64,000 nt of DNA from an uncultured Collinsella sp. (GCA_900541875.1 UQLF01000002.1:62001-126000), one strand, 5' to 3'; shown: positions 1-8,650, counted from the first letter of the stretch. Translations and numbers: made by a program. Notes: generated from the letters alone by a model not told the origin.

Positions 1-1
1 G

Positions 2-376
2 GGTATCAATAGAGCTGCCGAGGCGCAGATTGATGCCGTGATCGAGGCGGTGCGGGCACGCCGCACGGGCAACATGATGCGCCATCGCGTGCCTCTGTTT
101 GCATCGTGCGCGTATCACGCAATTGGGCTGCCGCGCATGCAACAGACGAGCAAGTTTGCCGTCGATGCCGATCGCTGCATCGGCTGCGGCCTGTGTGCCA
201 AGCGCTGCCCCATGGCGGCGATTGAGATGCGCGACGGCCTTCCCGTCTGGACAAAGCCGGAGTGCGCAGCCTGCCTTCGTTGCCTGCACCGTTGTCCCAA
301 ATTTGCCATCTCGCACGGTAAGCGCACGGCATCCCACGGTCAGTACAGGCATCCCAAGCCAGGTGTGAGGATGTAG
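2..376 (+). CDS. Ferredoxin-like protein, C-terminal part (5' end outside the window)
   Basis: This is the end of an open frame that enters from the left edge, so the true start is not visible. Two four-cysteine clusters of the 4Fe-4S type can be read: CIGCGLCAKRCP near base 176 and CAACLRCLHRCP near base 263. The layout fits the C-terminal bacterial ferredoxin domain of EFR1-type proteins, where a flavodoxin-like half precedes a di-cluster ferredoxin half; the flavodoxin half would lie outside the window. The role would be intracellular electron transfer, partner unknown. The frame ends 15 bases before the convergent EamA gene. The cluster assignment is firm, the EFR1 name is inferred. Confidence 0.75.
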   Translation, partial: GINRAAEAQIDAVIEAVRARRTGNMMRHRVPLFASCAYHAIGLPRMQQTSKFAVDADRCIGCGLCAKRCPMAAIEMRDGLPVWTKPECAACLRCLHRCPKFAISHGKRTASHGQYRHPKPGVRM

Positions 377-391
377 CGGCTGCTGGCCGCG

Positions 392-1267
392 CTACTTCCA
401 AACCGCGAGCGCCGCAGTGCCCAGTACGATGAGGGCGAGACCGATGGCGCTGCGCCGCGAGACCTTTTCGTTGAATGCCAAGCGCGCAAATAGTACCGAT
501 ACGACAATCGATAGTTTGTCGATCTGCACCACGACGCTCACCTGGCCTGCGGCGATGGCATAGTAATAGAGCAGCCACGATGCTCCGGTCGCGATGCCCG
601 ATGCCGCGAGAAATACGAGCTCGTAGCGGTCTACGTGCACGGCTTGGCCCATCTTGCCTTTAGCTGCCACGATTGCCCATGCCATAACCAGTACCACGCA
701 GGTGCGGATTGCCGTGGCCAGGTTTGACTCGACGCCTTCGATGCCGATCTTAGCGAGGACGGAGGTGAGTGCTGCGAACATGGCGGCGCCGAGGGCGTAA
801 GCGAGCCAGGTCCGGTCTTGCTGCTGCTCGGGTCCGGCGGATTGCTGCTTCTCGGTCATTAAAAACGTGCCGAGGGTAATGACGGCGGTTCCCACGAGCT
901 TAACCGCAAGGTTGCTCGTCTCGCCAAAAAGCACGATGGCGATCAGCGCGGCGAGCACGGTGCTCATCTTGTCGACCGGTACGACCTTATTGACGTCTCC
1001 GATGCTCAACGCCTTAAAGTAACAGATCCACGAAGCGCCGGTAGCGAGTCCCGAGAGGACGAGAAAGAGCCAGGATCTGGGTTCGATGCTGCCAATGGTT
1101 CCAATGGATCCAGAAATGCCCGCCATTGCCCAGGCGAAAACGAGCACCATGCAGGTGCGAATGGCCGTCGCGACATCGGAGTCGGTCTGCTTGATGCCGC
1201 ATTTGGCCAAGATGGATGTGATGCCGGCAAAGAATGCTGACGCAAATGCTGCGACGACCCACGACAC
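392..1267 (-). CDS. EamA/DMT family transporter
   Basis: Integral membrane protein of 291 residues with about ten hydrophobic segments. It is built from two homologous EamA halves: the segment ending in TAIRTCMVLVFAWA in the first half recurs as TAIRTCVVLVMAWA in the second, and LATGASWICYFKAL matches IATGASWLLYYYAI. This internal duplication is typical of the drug/metabolite transporter superfamily; the substrate cannot be read. The start is GTG at 1267, chosen because GAGGAG lies 11 bases upstream. It follows the ABC transporter operon on the same strand by 68 bases and may be read through from it. Confidence 0.88.
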   Translation of the reverse strand: MSWVVAAFASAFFAGITSILAKCGIKQTDSDVATAIRTCMVLVFAWAMAGISGSIGTIGSIEPRSWLFLVLSGLATGASWICYFKALSIGDVNKVVPVDKMSTVLAALIAIVLFGETSNLAVKLVGTAVITLGTFLMTEKQQSAGPEQQQDRTWLAYALGAAMFAALTSVLAKIGIEGVESNLATAIRTCVVLVMAWAIVAAKGKMGQAVHVDRYELVFLAASGIATGASWLLYYYAIAAGQVSVVVQIDKLSIVVSVLFARLAFNEKVSRRSAIGLALIVLGTAALAVWK

Positions 1268-1335
1268 GGGTTGAGCGCCTCCTCAAAAAAGACCACGCCA
1301 GATCTATGGCGCATGTCCAATGATACCGCGCTTGC

Positions 1336-2043
1336 CTATAGGTTGCGTGCCCGGTAGACCTTGGTGCTGATGGCGCAGCTGACAGCGCCAAGGACGACCG
1401 TTGCCAGCGCGGCAATTCCTGCGCACAGGAAGCCAAGAACGGAAGGATCGGGATTCGCCCCGGCAATCATCGACATGAGCTGGTTGCTGATGGGGTTGAA
1501 TGAGTTTAGCGTGACCATGATAAGGCACATGTATAGGGCGTATAGACCAACGGATAGGCGTTGCGCCTTCATGTGTTCAAATCGAAAGAACAGAGGCAGT
1601 ACCAAAAACACCGCCATGAGGGAGAAAAGCATCGATATTGCCGAGGCGATTGCGGTCTCAAAGACGGTCTCTCCCGTGGAGGGGATACCCACGCTGTTTA
1701 AGATCGGGATGGCGACGATACTCAACAGCACGGCCGCGCACGTCATGATGACCGAGAAAATAGTGATGCACAGGTAGCGTGCGCTGACGATGTCTTTGCG
1801 TGAGATGGGCAGCGTTGCCCGATAGCGCTCCCATCCGTTTTGGTTGTCGAGCCCGGCCAGCGACCTCATGGCCATGATGGGCGACATGGCACTGATCGCG
1901 AAGGCGCCGGCGGCGCTCATATCGGAATCACCATTCGATGCCCTGACGGCGGTCAGCACGACGAAGATGAACAGGCCGACACCTGCGATGCTCGGGACGA
2001 GCGTGCGAACGATGGCAAGCTCGGACATAATGGCGCGTTTCAT
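1336..2043 (-). CDS. ABC-2 type transporter permease
   Basis: Membrane protein of 235 residues with about six hydrophobic segments and no soluble domain, as expected for the permease of an ABC-2 exporter paired with a separate ATPase. Its first codon overlaps the stop of the upstream ATPase gene (ATGA overlap at 2040-2043), so the two are translationally coupled and should form one complex. With the GntR gene ahead they make a three-gene YtrA-type operon. In Firmicutes, ytr operons respond to cell-wall-active peptides or envelope stress; whether that holds here is not visible. The substrate is unknown. Confidence 0.85.
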   Translation of the reverse strand: MKRAIMSELAIVRTLVPSIAGVGLFIFVVLTAVRASNGDSDMSAAGAFAISAMSPIMAMRSLAGLDNQNGWERYRATLPISRKDIVSARYLCITIFSVIMTCAAVLLSIVAIPILNSVGIPSTGETVFETAIASAISMLFSLMAVFLVLPLFFRFEHMKAQRLSVGLYALYMCLIMVTLNSFNPISNQLMSMIAGANPDPSVLGFLCAGIAALATVVLGAVSCAISTKVYRARNL

Positions 2044-2921
2044 TTCAAGGCCCCTTTCAGCATGAGGCGAAGATAGTCGTCAATGGTTGCCCGATCGCAG
2101 GGAATCTCGGGAAAGGCCTCGAGCGTTTCGCGACGGTTGGGCACGAGCACGTCCACGCTGTAGGCGTGGCGGGCGGCATGGGCACCTTCGACGCAAGCCA
2201 TAAGCTCGGCGGCCTGTGCTTGGGTGCAGTGGGCGATGCCGGCTCGGTCGGTAATGTCCTCGCGCGGCAGGTCAAACGCAATCGAGCCGTTATCGATGCA
2301 GATGACGCGGTCGGCGGCGCGATCGAGGTCGGACGTAATGTGGCTCGAGAGCAGCACGCTGTGCTGGCCGTCGGAAACAAAGGCAAGCAGCTCATCGAGC
2401 AGTTCCTCGCGCGCCATGGGATCGAGGCCCGCGGTGGCTTCGTCCAAAAGGAGTAGCTTGGCATTATGGCTGAGTGCACAGGCAAGCTGCAGCTTCATGC
2501 CCATGCCGCGGGAGAGGTCCTTGACCTTTGTCTTGGGATCGAGGCCAAATCGGTTGATGAATCCGGCGAACGTTTCGCGGTCCCACGTGGGGTACGCCGG
2601 GCCTACGAGCGACTCGATCTGGCCCACCTTGAGCGTGGAGGGGAAGGGGCACGTGTCCAGGACAAGACCGACGCGGGAGCGTAGATGGCGTTGCGACTCA
2701 TCGGGCGCGTCGGCGCCACAGCGCTGCCCAAACAGGTGCACTTCGCCGGCATCGAGCTTTATAAGCCCGAGAGCAGCTCGAATCGTCGTTGTTTTGCCAG
2801 CACCGTTGGCACCAACAAAGCCGACGATCTGGCCAGGCTCCACGGCAAGCGTGACGTCGCGCAGCGAAAAGCGGTCGCTCACACGGCGTGATATGCCTTT
2901 GAGTTCTAAAAGGTTTTGCAT
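2040..2921 (-). CDS. ABC transporter ATP-binding protein
   Basis: ATPase subunit of 293 residues. Walker A is GANGAGKT (residues 37-44), the signature is LSRGM (136-140), and Walker B with the catalytic Glu is LLLLDE (156-161), followed by the D-loop ATAGLD. The C-terminal ~80 residues are the variable extension seen in drug/bacteriocin exporter ATPases. It lies 23 bases after the GntR regulator and overlaps the permease gene by four bases, so regulator, ATPase and permease form one transcription unit. The likely role is energising export of an unknown compound through the 1336-2043 permease. Confidence 0.92.
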   Translation of the reverse strand: MQNLLELKGISRRVSDRFSLRDVTLAVEPGQIVGFVGANGAGKTTTIRAALGLIKLDAGEVHLFGQRCGADAPDESQRHLRSRVGLVLDTCPFPSTLKVGQIESLVGPAYPTWDRETFAGFINRFGLDPKTKVKDLSRGMGMKLQLACALSHNAKLLLLDEATAGLDPMAREELLDELLAFVSDGQHSVLLSSHITSDLDRAADRVICIDNGSIAFDLPREDITDRAGIAHCTQAQAAELMACVEGAHAARHAYSVDVLVPNRRETLEAFPEIPCDRATIDDYLRLMLKGALK

Positions 2922-2944
2922 GGTATAGCCTTTCTTGCAGATGG

Positions 2945-3325
2945 CTACTGCATGGTTTCGGGGGCTACCAGGTCGAGCATCTCGTGCAGTTTGTCGCGCG
3001 TGACGCCCAGGGCTTCGGCTTGTTCTGCCGCCTGCGTAAGCAGCTCTTCGATATGGCAGAGCTGGTTTTCACGCAAGAGTTCTTGGTTGCCGTCGGCAAC
3101 AAAGCAGCCCTTGCCCTGCACGGTGCAGATAAACCCGAGCTGCTCCAGATCGGCGTAGGCGCGCTTGGTGGTGATGACGCTCACGCCCAGGTCGCTCGCG
3201 AGTGCGCGGATGCTGGGGAGTTTGGCTCCCGCGGCGAGCGTGCCCGAAAGGATTTGAGCTTTGACCTGCGAGGATATCTGCTCGTAGATGGGCTTGTCGC
3301 TCGAATTGGATAGGATAATGTCCAC
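2945..3325 (-). CDS. GntR family (YtrA subfamily) transcriptional regulator
   Basis: Short GntR-type regulator of 126 residues: an N-terminal winged helix (PIYEQISSQVKAQILSG, then LPSIRALASDLGVSVITTKRAYADLEQLG) and only about 45 residues after it. This size is characteristic of the YtrA subfamily, which has no large effector domain and usually represses an adjacent ABC exporter operon. It is the first gene of the operon. A long inverted repeat with GTGTATATA/TATATACAC ends lies 28 bases upstream of its start and is the probable autoregulatory operator. Confidence 0.9.
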   Translation of the reverse strand: MDIILSNSSDKPIYEQISSQVKAQILSGTLAAGAKLPSIRALASDLGVSVITTKRAYADLEQLGFICTVQGKGCFVADGNQELLRENQLCHIEELLTQAAEQAEALGVTRDKLHEMLDLVAPETMQ

Positions 3326-3352
3326 AGCGGCTCCTTAGCTGTTGGGCTACAC

Positions 3353-3386
3353 GTGTATATAACCGGTAAGCACAGTATATATACAC
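3353..3386. promoter_or_regulatory. Probable YtrA-type operator
   Basis: Imperfect inverted repeat whose outer ends read GTGTATATA and TATATACAC, 34 bp in all, just upstream of the GntR gene. YtrA-subfamily regulators bind palindromes with GTGTA...TACAC ends, so this is the likely operator of the regulator/ABC operon. The AT-rich right half may also hold the -10 element of the leftward promoter. Confidence 0.6.
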
Positions 3387-3405
3387 TATGCACAGTTACG
3401 CAAGA

Positions 3406-3455
3406 GACAAATTCGGATTAAGCCGGCTACCCAGACCCCAACTGATGAATTTGTC
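3406..3455. repeat. Short inverted repeat between the GntR and prfC promoters
   Basis: GACAAATTC at 3406-3414 is matched by GAATTTGTC at 3447-3455, perfect 9-bp arms around a 32-bp centre. It lies between two divergently transcribed genes. It could be an operator or a small repeat; there is no T-run of a terminator. Confidence 0.35.
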
Positions 3456-3542
3456 CTGATAGGTGCCCTATGGCGAGGTTTCACGGCTACAATAGGGCAG
3501 TTACATCGACGTAATGCATATAGAACGCAAGAAAGGATCCGC

Positions 3543-5156
3543 ATGGCAAGCCTGTCGGATGAAATCTCGTCGCGCCGCACATTCGCGATCATCAGCCACC
3601 CGGACGCCGGTAAGACTACGCTTACCGAGAAGCTGCTGCTCTATACCGGCAGCATCCAGACTGCCGGCTCGGTCAAGGGCAAGAGCTCGGCCAAGCATGC
3701 TGTCTCGGACTGGATGGACATCGAGAAGGAGCGCGGCATCTCCGTCACCTCCTCGGTGCTGCAGTTCACCTATAACGGCGCCTGTGTCAACATTCTCGAT
3801 ACCCCCGGCCACCAGGACTTCTCGGAGGATACCTACCGTACCCTTATGGCCGCCGACGCCGCGGTCATGGTCATCGACGGCGCCAAGGGCGTCGAGGCCC
3901 AGACCAAAAAGCTCTTTAAGGTCTGTACGCTGCGTCACATTCCCATCTTCACCTTTGTGAACAAGCTCGACCACGAGGCTCGCGATCCGTTTGAGCTCAT
4001 GGAAGAGATCGAGAACGTTCTGGGCATCAACACCTATCCCATGAACTGGCCGATCGGCAGCGGCCGCAACTTCCGCGGCGTGTTCGACCGTCAGACCCGT
4101 CGCGTTATCGCCTTCGAGGGCGACGGTCACGCCAACGCCACCAAGAAGGTCGCCGAGGTCGAGGCCGAGCTGGGCGATCCTTCCATGGACGAGCTCATCG
4201 GCGAGGAAAACCATAAGAACCTGATGGACGACATCGAGCTGCTCGATGGCGCTGGCGACGAGCTCGACTTGGATGCTGTGGCCTGCGGCAAGCTGAGCCC
4301 GGCGTTCTTTGGCTCGGCGCTCACCAACTTTGGCGTGGAGCCCTTCCTCAAGGAGTTCCTGCGTCTGGCCCCGACGCCGCGCGCCTATACCGATACGCTC
4401 ACCAGCGAGCCGGTCGATCCCTGCCGCGACGACTTTAGCGGCTTCGTGTTTAAGATCCAGGCCAACATGGACAAGAACCACCGCGACCGCATCGCCTTTG
4501 TGCGCATTTGCTCGGGCAAGTTCGAGCGCGGCATGGACGCCTTCCACGTGCAGGGCAACCGCAAGCTCAAGCTTGCCACGGGCACGTCGATGATGGCCGA
4601 CGACCGCGCCATCGTGGACGAGGCGTACGCGGGCGATATCGTGGGCCTGTTCGATCCGGGTATCTTTAGCATCGGCGACACTGTGTGCTCCGGCAAGCGC
4701 CACGTGCAGTATCCGCAGATCCCGACGTTTGCCCCCGAGATGTTCGCTCGCATTACGCAGGTCGACACGCTCAAGCGCAAGCAGTTCGTCAAGGGCATGG
4801 AGGAGCTTGCCCAGGAGGGCGCCATCCAGATCTTCCGCGAGCTGGGTGCCGGCATGGAGAGCGTCATCGTGGGCGTGGTCGGCGTGCTGCAGTTTGAGGT
4901 GCTCGAGCGCCGTCTCAAGGCCGAGTACCGTGTTGAGGTTCGTCGCCAGCCACTGCCCTATACGGACATCCGCTGGATCCAGAATGACCCCGACACCATC
5001 GATATCCCAGGCCTTTCGCTCACGCGCGACACGCTGCGCGTCGAGGATATGCGCGGCGGTAAGCTGCTGCTGTTCACGAGCCCGTGGAACGTGGATTGGG
5101 CAACCGACCACAACCCCGACCTGATCCTGTCGGAGTTTGGCAACGTAGCCTTTTAA
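3543..5156 (+). CDS. prfC: Peptide chain release factor 3
   Basis: Translational GTPase of 537 residues, normal length for RF3, which recycles RF1/RF2 from the ribosome after termination. The GTPase motifs are SHPDAGKTTL (G1, residues 18-27), DTPGHQDF (G3) and NKLDHEA (G4). The long insert before domain II and the end motif VDWATDHNPDLILSEF are typical of RF3 and set it apart from EF-G. ATG at 3543 follows AGAAAGGATCC. It is transcribed alone, divergently from the GntR operon, and is followed by a GC-rich hairpin. Confidence 0.97.
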   Translation: MASLSDEISSRRTFAIISHPDAGKTTLTEKLLLYTGSIQTAGSVKGKSSAKHAVSDWMDIEKERGISVTSSVLQFTYNGACVNILDTPGHQDFSEDTYRTLMAADAAVMVIDGAKGVEAQTKKLFKVCTLRHIPIFTFVNKLDHEARDPFELMEEIENVLGINTYPMNWPIGSGRNFRGVFDRQTRRVIAFEGDGHANATKKVAEVEAELGDPSMDELIGEENHKNLMDDIELLDGAGDELDLDAVACGKLSPAFFGSALTNFGVEPFLKEFLRLAPTPRAYTDTLTSEPVDPCRDDFSGFVFKIQANMDKNHRDRIAFVRICSGKFERGMDAFHVQGNRKLKLATGTSMMADDRAIVDEAYAGDIVGLFDPGIFSIGDTVCSGKRHVQYPQIPTFAPEMFARITQVDTLKRKQFVKGMEELAQEGAIQIFRELGAGMESVIVGVVGVLQFEVLERRLKAEYRVEVRRQPLPYTDIRWIQNDPDTIDIPGLSLTRDTLRVEDMRGGKLLLFTSPWNVDWATDHNPDLILSEFGNVAF

Positions 5157-5162
5157 CGCATC

Positions 5163-5198
5163 GGCGCGGTGGTCCTGCGGGGCTGCCGCGCCATTTAC
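5163..5198 (+). terminator. Probable terminator after prfC
   Basis: GGCGCGG and CCGCGCC form a stem seven bases after the prfC stop, followed by ATTTACTT. The T-tract is weak, so termination may be partial. Confidence 0.5.
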
Positions 5199-5254
5199 TT
5201 GCCTGATGCCGTGTGAGCGGCTATCATACCCACCGTCGTCTCAAGACCGAGACG

Positions 5255-5306
5255 TCCGAGCAGTTCGGGTCCGATATCCTGCTCGTTAAACCTAAAACCA
5301 AAGGAG
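5255..5306 (+). promoter_or_regulatory. Candidate preQ1-I-like riboswitch before the VUT transporter
   Basis: A stem GAGCAG (5258-5263)/CTGCTC (5279-5284) encloses a 15-base loop that starts TTC and ends ATATC. It is followed by an A-rich tail, GTTAAACCTAAAACCAA, running into the Shine-Dalgarno AAAGGAG. This is the order of parts in class I preQ1 aptamers (hairpin, A-rich strand, 3' strand pairing back to the loop); UCC in the loop could pair with GGA of the ribosome binding site and hide it. The downstream gene is a queuosine-precursor transporter, a classic preQ1 target. It was recognised by eye and the loop is longer than the consensus. Confidence 0.42.
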
Positions 5307-5312
5307 TACATA

Positions 5313-6035
5313 ATGATCAAGAAGGTCATGGAGGACTACAAGGTCCTGTTGCGGAGCATTCCCGCGGCAACGGTTTCGCTGTTTTTCGTGAGCGTCATCA
5401 TGATGAACCTGCTGGCCAACAAAGAGCTCATCAGCCTGCCGTATCTGGCACTCGACTGCGGCTTTGTGGTGAGCTGGGTCTCGTTTTTGTGCCAGGACAT
5501 GATCTGCAAGCGCTTTGGCGCCAAGGCATCCATTAAAATCTCTATCCTCGCACTGGCGGTCAACCTCGCCGTGAGCCTGTGCTTTTGGGCATGTTCGCTC
5601 ACGCCCGGCATGTGGGGCGCCTACTACGACACGGGCATGATCGAGGTCAACACCGCCCTTAACGCCACCATCGGCGGCACCTGGTACGTGGTGCTGGGCT
5701 CTTCGCTGGCAATGCTCGTTTCTGCCGTGGTTAACTCCACGCTCAACCAGTCGCTCGGCCGTATGCTCAAAAAGAATAACTTTGCGAGCTTTGCCTTCCG
5801 TTCCTATGTGTCCACGGGTGTTGGCCAGTTTATCGACAACCTGGTCTTCGCCATTGTGGTGAGCCACACGTTCTTTGGTTGGACCTGGGTGCAGGTCCTC
5901 ATGTGCTCGCTGACCGGCGCTGTTGCCGAGCTGCTGTGCGAGGTCTTCCTGAGCCCCGTGGGCTACAAGGTCGTGCGCGGCTGGGAGCGCGAGAATGTGG
6001 GTTCCGAGTACCTCGAGCGCCACGCAACCGCCTAA
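5313..6035 (+). CDS. Queuosine precursor transporter (VUT/YhhQ family)
   Basis: Membrane protein of 240 residues with about six hydrophobic segments. The run SLFFVSVIMMNLLANKELISL near the N-terminus, the central NATIGGTWYVVLGSS and the late STGVGQFIDNLVF are characteristic of the YhhQ/VUT family, which imports queuine-pathway precursors (preQ0/preQ1) for tRNA modification. ATG at 5313 has AAAGGAG eight bases ahead. The leader carries a preQ1-like structure. An SDR gene follows after nine bases, suggesting one operon; that enzyme has no known place in queuosine metabolism, so the link is loose. Confidence 0.85.
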   Translation: MIKKVMEDYKVLLRSIPAATVSLFFVSVIMMNLLANKELISLPYLALDCGFVVSWVSFLCQDMICKRFGAKASIKISILALAVNLAVSLCFWACSLTPGMWGAYYDTGMIEVNTALNATIGGTWYVVLGSSLAMLVSAVVNSTLNQSLGRMLKKNNFASFAFRSYVSTGVGQFIDNLVFAIVVSHTFFGWTWVQVLMCSLTGAVAELLCEVFLSPVGYKVVRGWERENVGSEYLERHATA

Positions 6036-6044
6036 GGAGCAAGT

Positions 6045-6725
6045 ATGCGGGTTTTGATCACGGGCGCTTCGGGCGGTATCGGAGCCGCGTGCGTGCAGCG
6101 CTTTTTGGATGAGGGCCACGAGGTCGTGGGCTTTGATCTGCTGTCGCCGGCGATCGAACACGAGCGCTACCGCCATCTGATCGTTGATGTCCGCGAGCCG
6201 GACTCGTTTCCAAGCGACCTTGAGCCTCAGGTTATCGTGAACGTTGCCGGTACGCAGGATTCGGCCGACGACATTGCCGCCAACCTGTGTGGCACCATCA
6301 ACGTGACCGAGCGCTACGCCTTTGTGGGGGAGGGGCTCGCCGCCAAGCCGGCGCCGGCTATCAAATCCGTGGTCAATGTGGGGTCGGCGAGCGGGCATAC
6401 GGGATCGGAGTTTCCCGCCTATGCCGCCAGCAAGGGCGGCGTTATCGCCTACACCAAGAACCTTGCAAACCGTCTGGCACCGCAGGCCATCGCCAACAGT
6501 GTGGACCCGGGCGGCGTTATCACGCCGCTCAACCGTTGCGTGATGGAAGACGAGCACCTGTGGAACCAGATTATGGAGCTCACGCCGCTTAAACGCTGGG
6601 CCACCGCCCAAGAGATCGCCGAGTGGATCTACTTTGTGGGCGTGACCAACCGGTTTATGACCGGACAGAGCCTGCTGATCGATGGCGGCGAGGCCGGCCG
6701 CACACAATTTATTTGGCCCGAATAG
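6045..6725 (+). CDS. SDR family NAD(P)-dependent oxidoreductase
   Basis: Short-chain dehydrogenase of 226 residues. The N-terminal cofactor-binding loop is GASGGIGA (residues 7-14), an acidic residue follows beta-2 (VGFDLL), the active-site Ser lies in NVGSASG, and the catalytic Tyr/Lys pair is YAASK. The Asp after beta-2 suggests NAD rather than NADP. The C-terminus has the usual MTGQSLLIDGGEAG. The substrate cannot be deduced. ATG at 6045 follows AAGGAG and lies nine bases after the transporter stop; a strong terminator follows. Confidence 0.85.
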   Translation: MRVLITGASGGIGAACVQRFLDEGHEVVGFDLLSPAIEHERYRHLIVDVREPDSFPSDLEPQVIVNVAGTQDSADDIAANLCGTINVTERYAFVGEGLAAKPAPAIKSVVNVGSASGHTGSEFPAYAASKGGVIAYTKNLANRLAPQAIANSVDPGGVITPLNRCVMEDEHLWNQIMELTPLKRWATAQEIAEWIYFVGVTNRFMTGQSLLIDGGEAGRTQFIWPE

Positions 6726-6726
6726 G

Positions 6727-6762
6727 AAACGCGCCCGATGGAAAGCTGTCGGGCGCGTTTTT
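6727..6762. terminator. Intrinsic terminator (bidirectional)
   Basis: AAACGCGCCCGA and TCGGGCGCGTTT form a perfect 12-bp stem with a ten-base loop, with a T-run on the right and A-run on the left. It lies between the convergent SDR and ung genes and can serve both. Confidence 0.85.
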
Positions 6763-6775
6763 GATGTATCGATTT

Positions 6776-7501
6776 TTAGCCGATGCAAGTCCAGTTGACG
6801 GGGGTCGAGCCGTGCTGTTCGAGTAGCCGATTGGCGGCAGAGAAGGGGCGCGACCCCATAAAAGCGGGGAGTTCTGCCGTGGCACGGTTGGCTGAAAGCG
6901 GCGAGGGGTGCGTAGAGGCCAGGCAGAACTTGCCGGTTGCCTTGCCCGCGCCGGTAGCGGCGAGCTTGCCTTCGACCATCTGCTGGGCAAAGCGGCCCCA
7001 TGCCAAAAAGACTACCGGCTGGGGCAGCTGACAGCAGCGTTCGATAACGTAGTCGGTGAGCGTGCTCCAGCCCAGTTTGGCGTGCGAGTTGGCGGCATGC
7101 TCGCGCACGGTGAGCGTGGTGTTGAGGAGCAGGACGCCCTGCTGTGCCCATGGGGTTAGGTCTCCCGTGGCGGGAATGGGGCAACCCAGATCGGCTTTGA
7201 GTTCCTTATAGATGTTACGCAGGCTCGGCGGCAACTTGGTTTGCGTCGTGGGGACCGAGAACGACAGCCCCATGGCCTGGTTGGGTCCGTGATAGGGGTC
7301 TTGACCCAAGATGACAACCTTGACCTGGTCGGCCGGCGTGTAGGCGAGGGCATTGAGGATGTCGTCTTGTGCCGGGTAGATAGTCTGCTCGGCACGCAAA
7401 AGGGCGATGCGCTCGAGCAGCTGGTTCGTAGTGTCACCTACCGGCTGCGGCGCATCGCCCAACCAAGTTGCTATGTTGCGGTCGTGAGTTGCGGTGTCCA
7501 T
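6776..7501 (-). CDS. ung: Uracil-DNA glycosylase
   Basis: Family 1 uracil-DNA glycosylase of 241 residues, which removes uracil from DNA at the start of base excision repair. The water-activating motif GQDPYHGPNQAMGLSFSV is intact (catalytic Asp in GQDPYH), as is the leucine-loop motif STHPSPLSA that inserts into the minor groove. VFLAWGRFAQ is the conserved strand before it. Length is normal for the family. It starts at ATG 7501 and is a single gene facing the SDR gene across a shared terminator. Confidence 0.96.
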   Translation of the reverse strand: MDTATHDRNIATWLGDAPQPVGDTTNQLLERIALLRAEQTIYPAQDDILNALAYTPADQVKVVILGQDPYHGPNQAMGLSFSVPTTQTKLPPSLRNIYKELKADLGCPIPATGDLTPWAQQGVLLLNTTLTVREHAANSHAKLGWSTLTDYVIERCCQLPQPVVFLAWGRFAQQMVEGKLAATGAGKATGKFCLASTHPSPLSANRATAELPAFMGSRPFSAANRLLEQHGSTPVNWTCIG

Positions 7502-7589
7502 GGGGCTCCTTTATGGCAGATGCTCTGTTGGCATCTATTGTAAAGGCGCACCGGTTGCCTTTATGCCGCGGCTACAAAAGGTGAGGCGC

Positions 7590-8492
7590 TTACGAGGCTC
7601 GCTCGGGCGTTCCTGCCATACGGGTGTGTCCGTGTGCGCGAAGGCGTGGAAGCTCGACGGTTGCCACCATGACGCCGGTGAGGATGAGGGCGGCGCCAAA
7701 GAAGGCGATGGGGCTCAGGACCTCGCCAACCAGGAAGAACGAAAAGACGGCGGAGCAGACCGGCTCGAGCGAGAAAGCGAAGCCGGTGGTCTCGGCAGGC
7801 ACGTGGGGCTGCACGAGCGTCTGGGTGATAAAGCCGTAGGCAGAGCAGATGAGTGCGAGCGCGACGACGACCACGATCTCGCTGGGCGTGCCGGGAAGCG
7901 TGAAACCGCCAAAGGTGAATGCGGCGATACCCGAGAATAAGCCGCCAAAGCCCAGCTGCCAAACGCCCAGAGCCAGCGGGTCGACTTCTTCGACAAAGCG
8001 CTTGGCCACGATAATGTGGCTGGCATAGATAAAGGCCGAGAGCAGCATGATGATCGCACCGGGATTCAGGCTGGTAAAGTCGGCGCCCGAGAGCAGCAGC
8101 ATGCCGCAGGTGACGATGGCGGTGCCGATGAGTACCTTGCGCTCGGGAGCGCGGCGCAGCAGGGCGGCGTTGGCAAACGGCACGATTACGACCGTCAGAC
8201 TCTGCAAAAAGCCGGCAGTGGAGGCAGAGGTGAGGCTGGAGCCCAGGCACATGCAGGTGAGCTCGGTTGCCATAATGGCGCCGATGATGGCGGCACGGAC
8301 CATAAGGTCGCGGTTGATGCGCAACGCGTGCTTGTGGAAGAGCAACAGGCAAGCCGCAAAGGCGATGATGCAGCGTAGCGCGACGATGCTCGTGGCGTTC
8401 ATGCTGTCCATGCCGATCTTCATGAGGGGGTACGAAAAGCCCCATGCGACGGGAACGGAAAATGAGAGCGCGATTGCTTTTTTGCGATCCAT
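7590..8492 (-). CDS. EamA/DMT family transporter
   Basis: Ten-segment membrane protein of 300 residues with two EamA halves; AWGFSYPLMKIGMDSMNAT near the start and PVCSAVFSFFLVGEVLSPIAFFGAALILTG split over the end of the second half are typical. ATG 8492 is preceded by AAAAGGAGT. It is transcribed divergently from a LysR gene, with a T-N11-A type box between them, so that LysR protein probably controls it. The substrate is unknown; family members export amino acids or other metabolites. The C-terminal tail is short and polar. Confidence 0.88.
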   Translation of the reverse strand: MDRKKAIALSFSVPVAWGFSYPLMKIGMDSMNATSIVALRCIIAFAACLLLFHKHALRINRDLMVRAAIIGAIMATELTCMCLGSSLTSASTAGFLQSLTVVIVPFANAALLRRAPERKVLIGTAIVTCGMLLLSGADFTSLNPGAIIMLLSAFIYASHIIVAKRFVEEVDPLALGVWQLGFGGLFSGIAAFTFGGFTLPGTPSEIVVVVALALICSAYGFITQTLVQPHVPAETTGFAFSLEPVCSAVFSFFLVGEVLSPIAFFGAALILTGVMVATVELPRLRAHGHTRMAGTPERAS

Positions 8493-8572
8493 GGGACTCC
8501 TTTTGTTACAGAACGGTTTCGTAAAAAGGATTCTGCTCCCAGATGTGGATGTAGTAAAGCGAATGTATCTTC

Positions 8573-8591
8573 AGTATGATTAAGAAATACT
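8573..8591. promoter_or_regulatory. Candidate LysR box between the EamA and LysR genes
   Basis: AGTAT and ATACT, separated by nine bases, lie in the 158-bp divergent intergenic region. The spacing fits the T-N11-A core that LysR regulators recognise. The assignment rests on position and symmetry only. Confidence 0.4.
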
Positions 8592-8650
8592 AATGTTGAT
8601 AGAAAAAGCCATGGCAAAACGTTTTACGGCTGCATTGATGTGGAGGCGCG

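Noticed and set aside
3501..5111. 536-codon minus-strand frame across prfC
   Set aside because: Antisense shadow of prfC caused by GC-rich codon bias; no motifs and no ribosome binding site.
7561..8445. Long reading frame overlapping the EamA gene on the same strand
   Set aside because: Arg/His-rich, no recognisable family, and an out-of-frame shadow of the 7590-8492 transporter.
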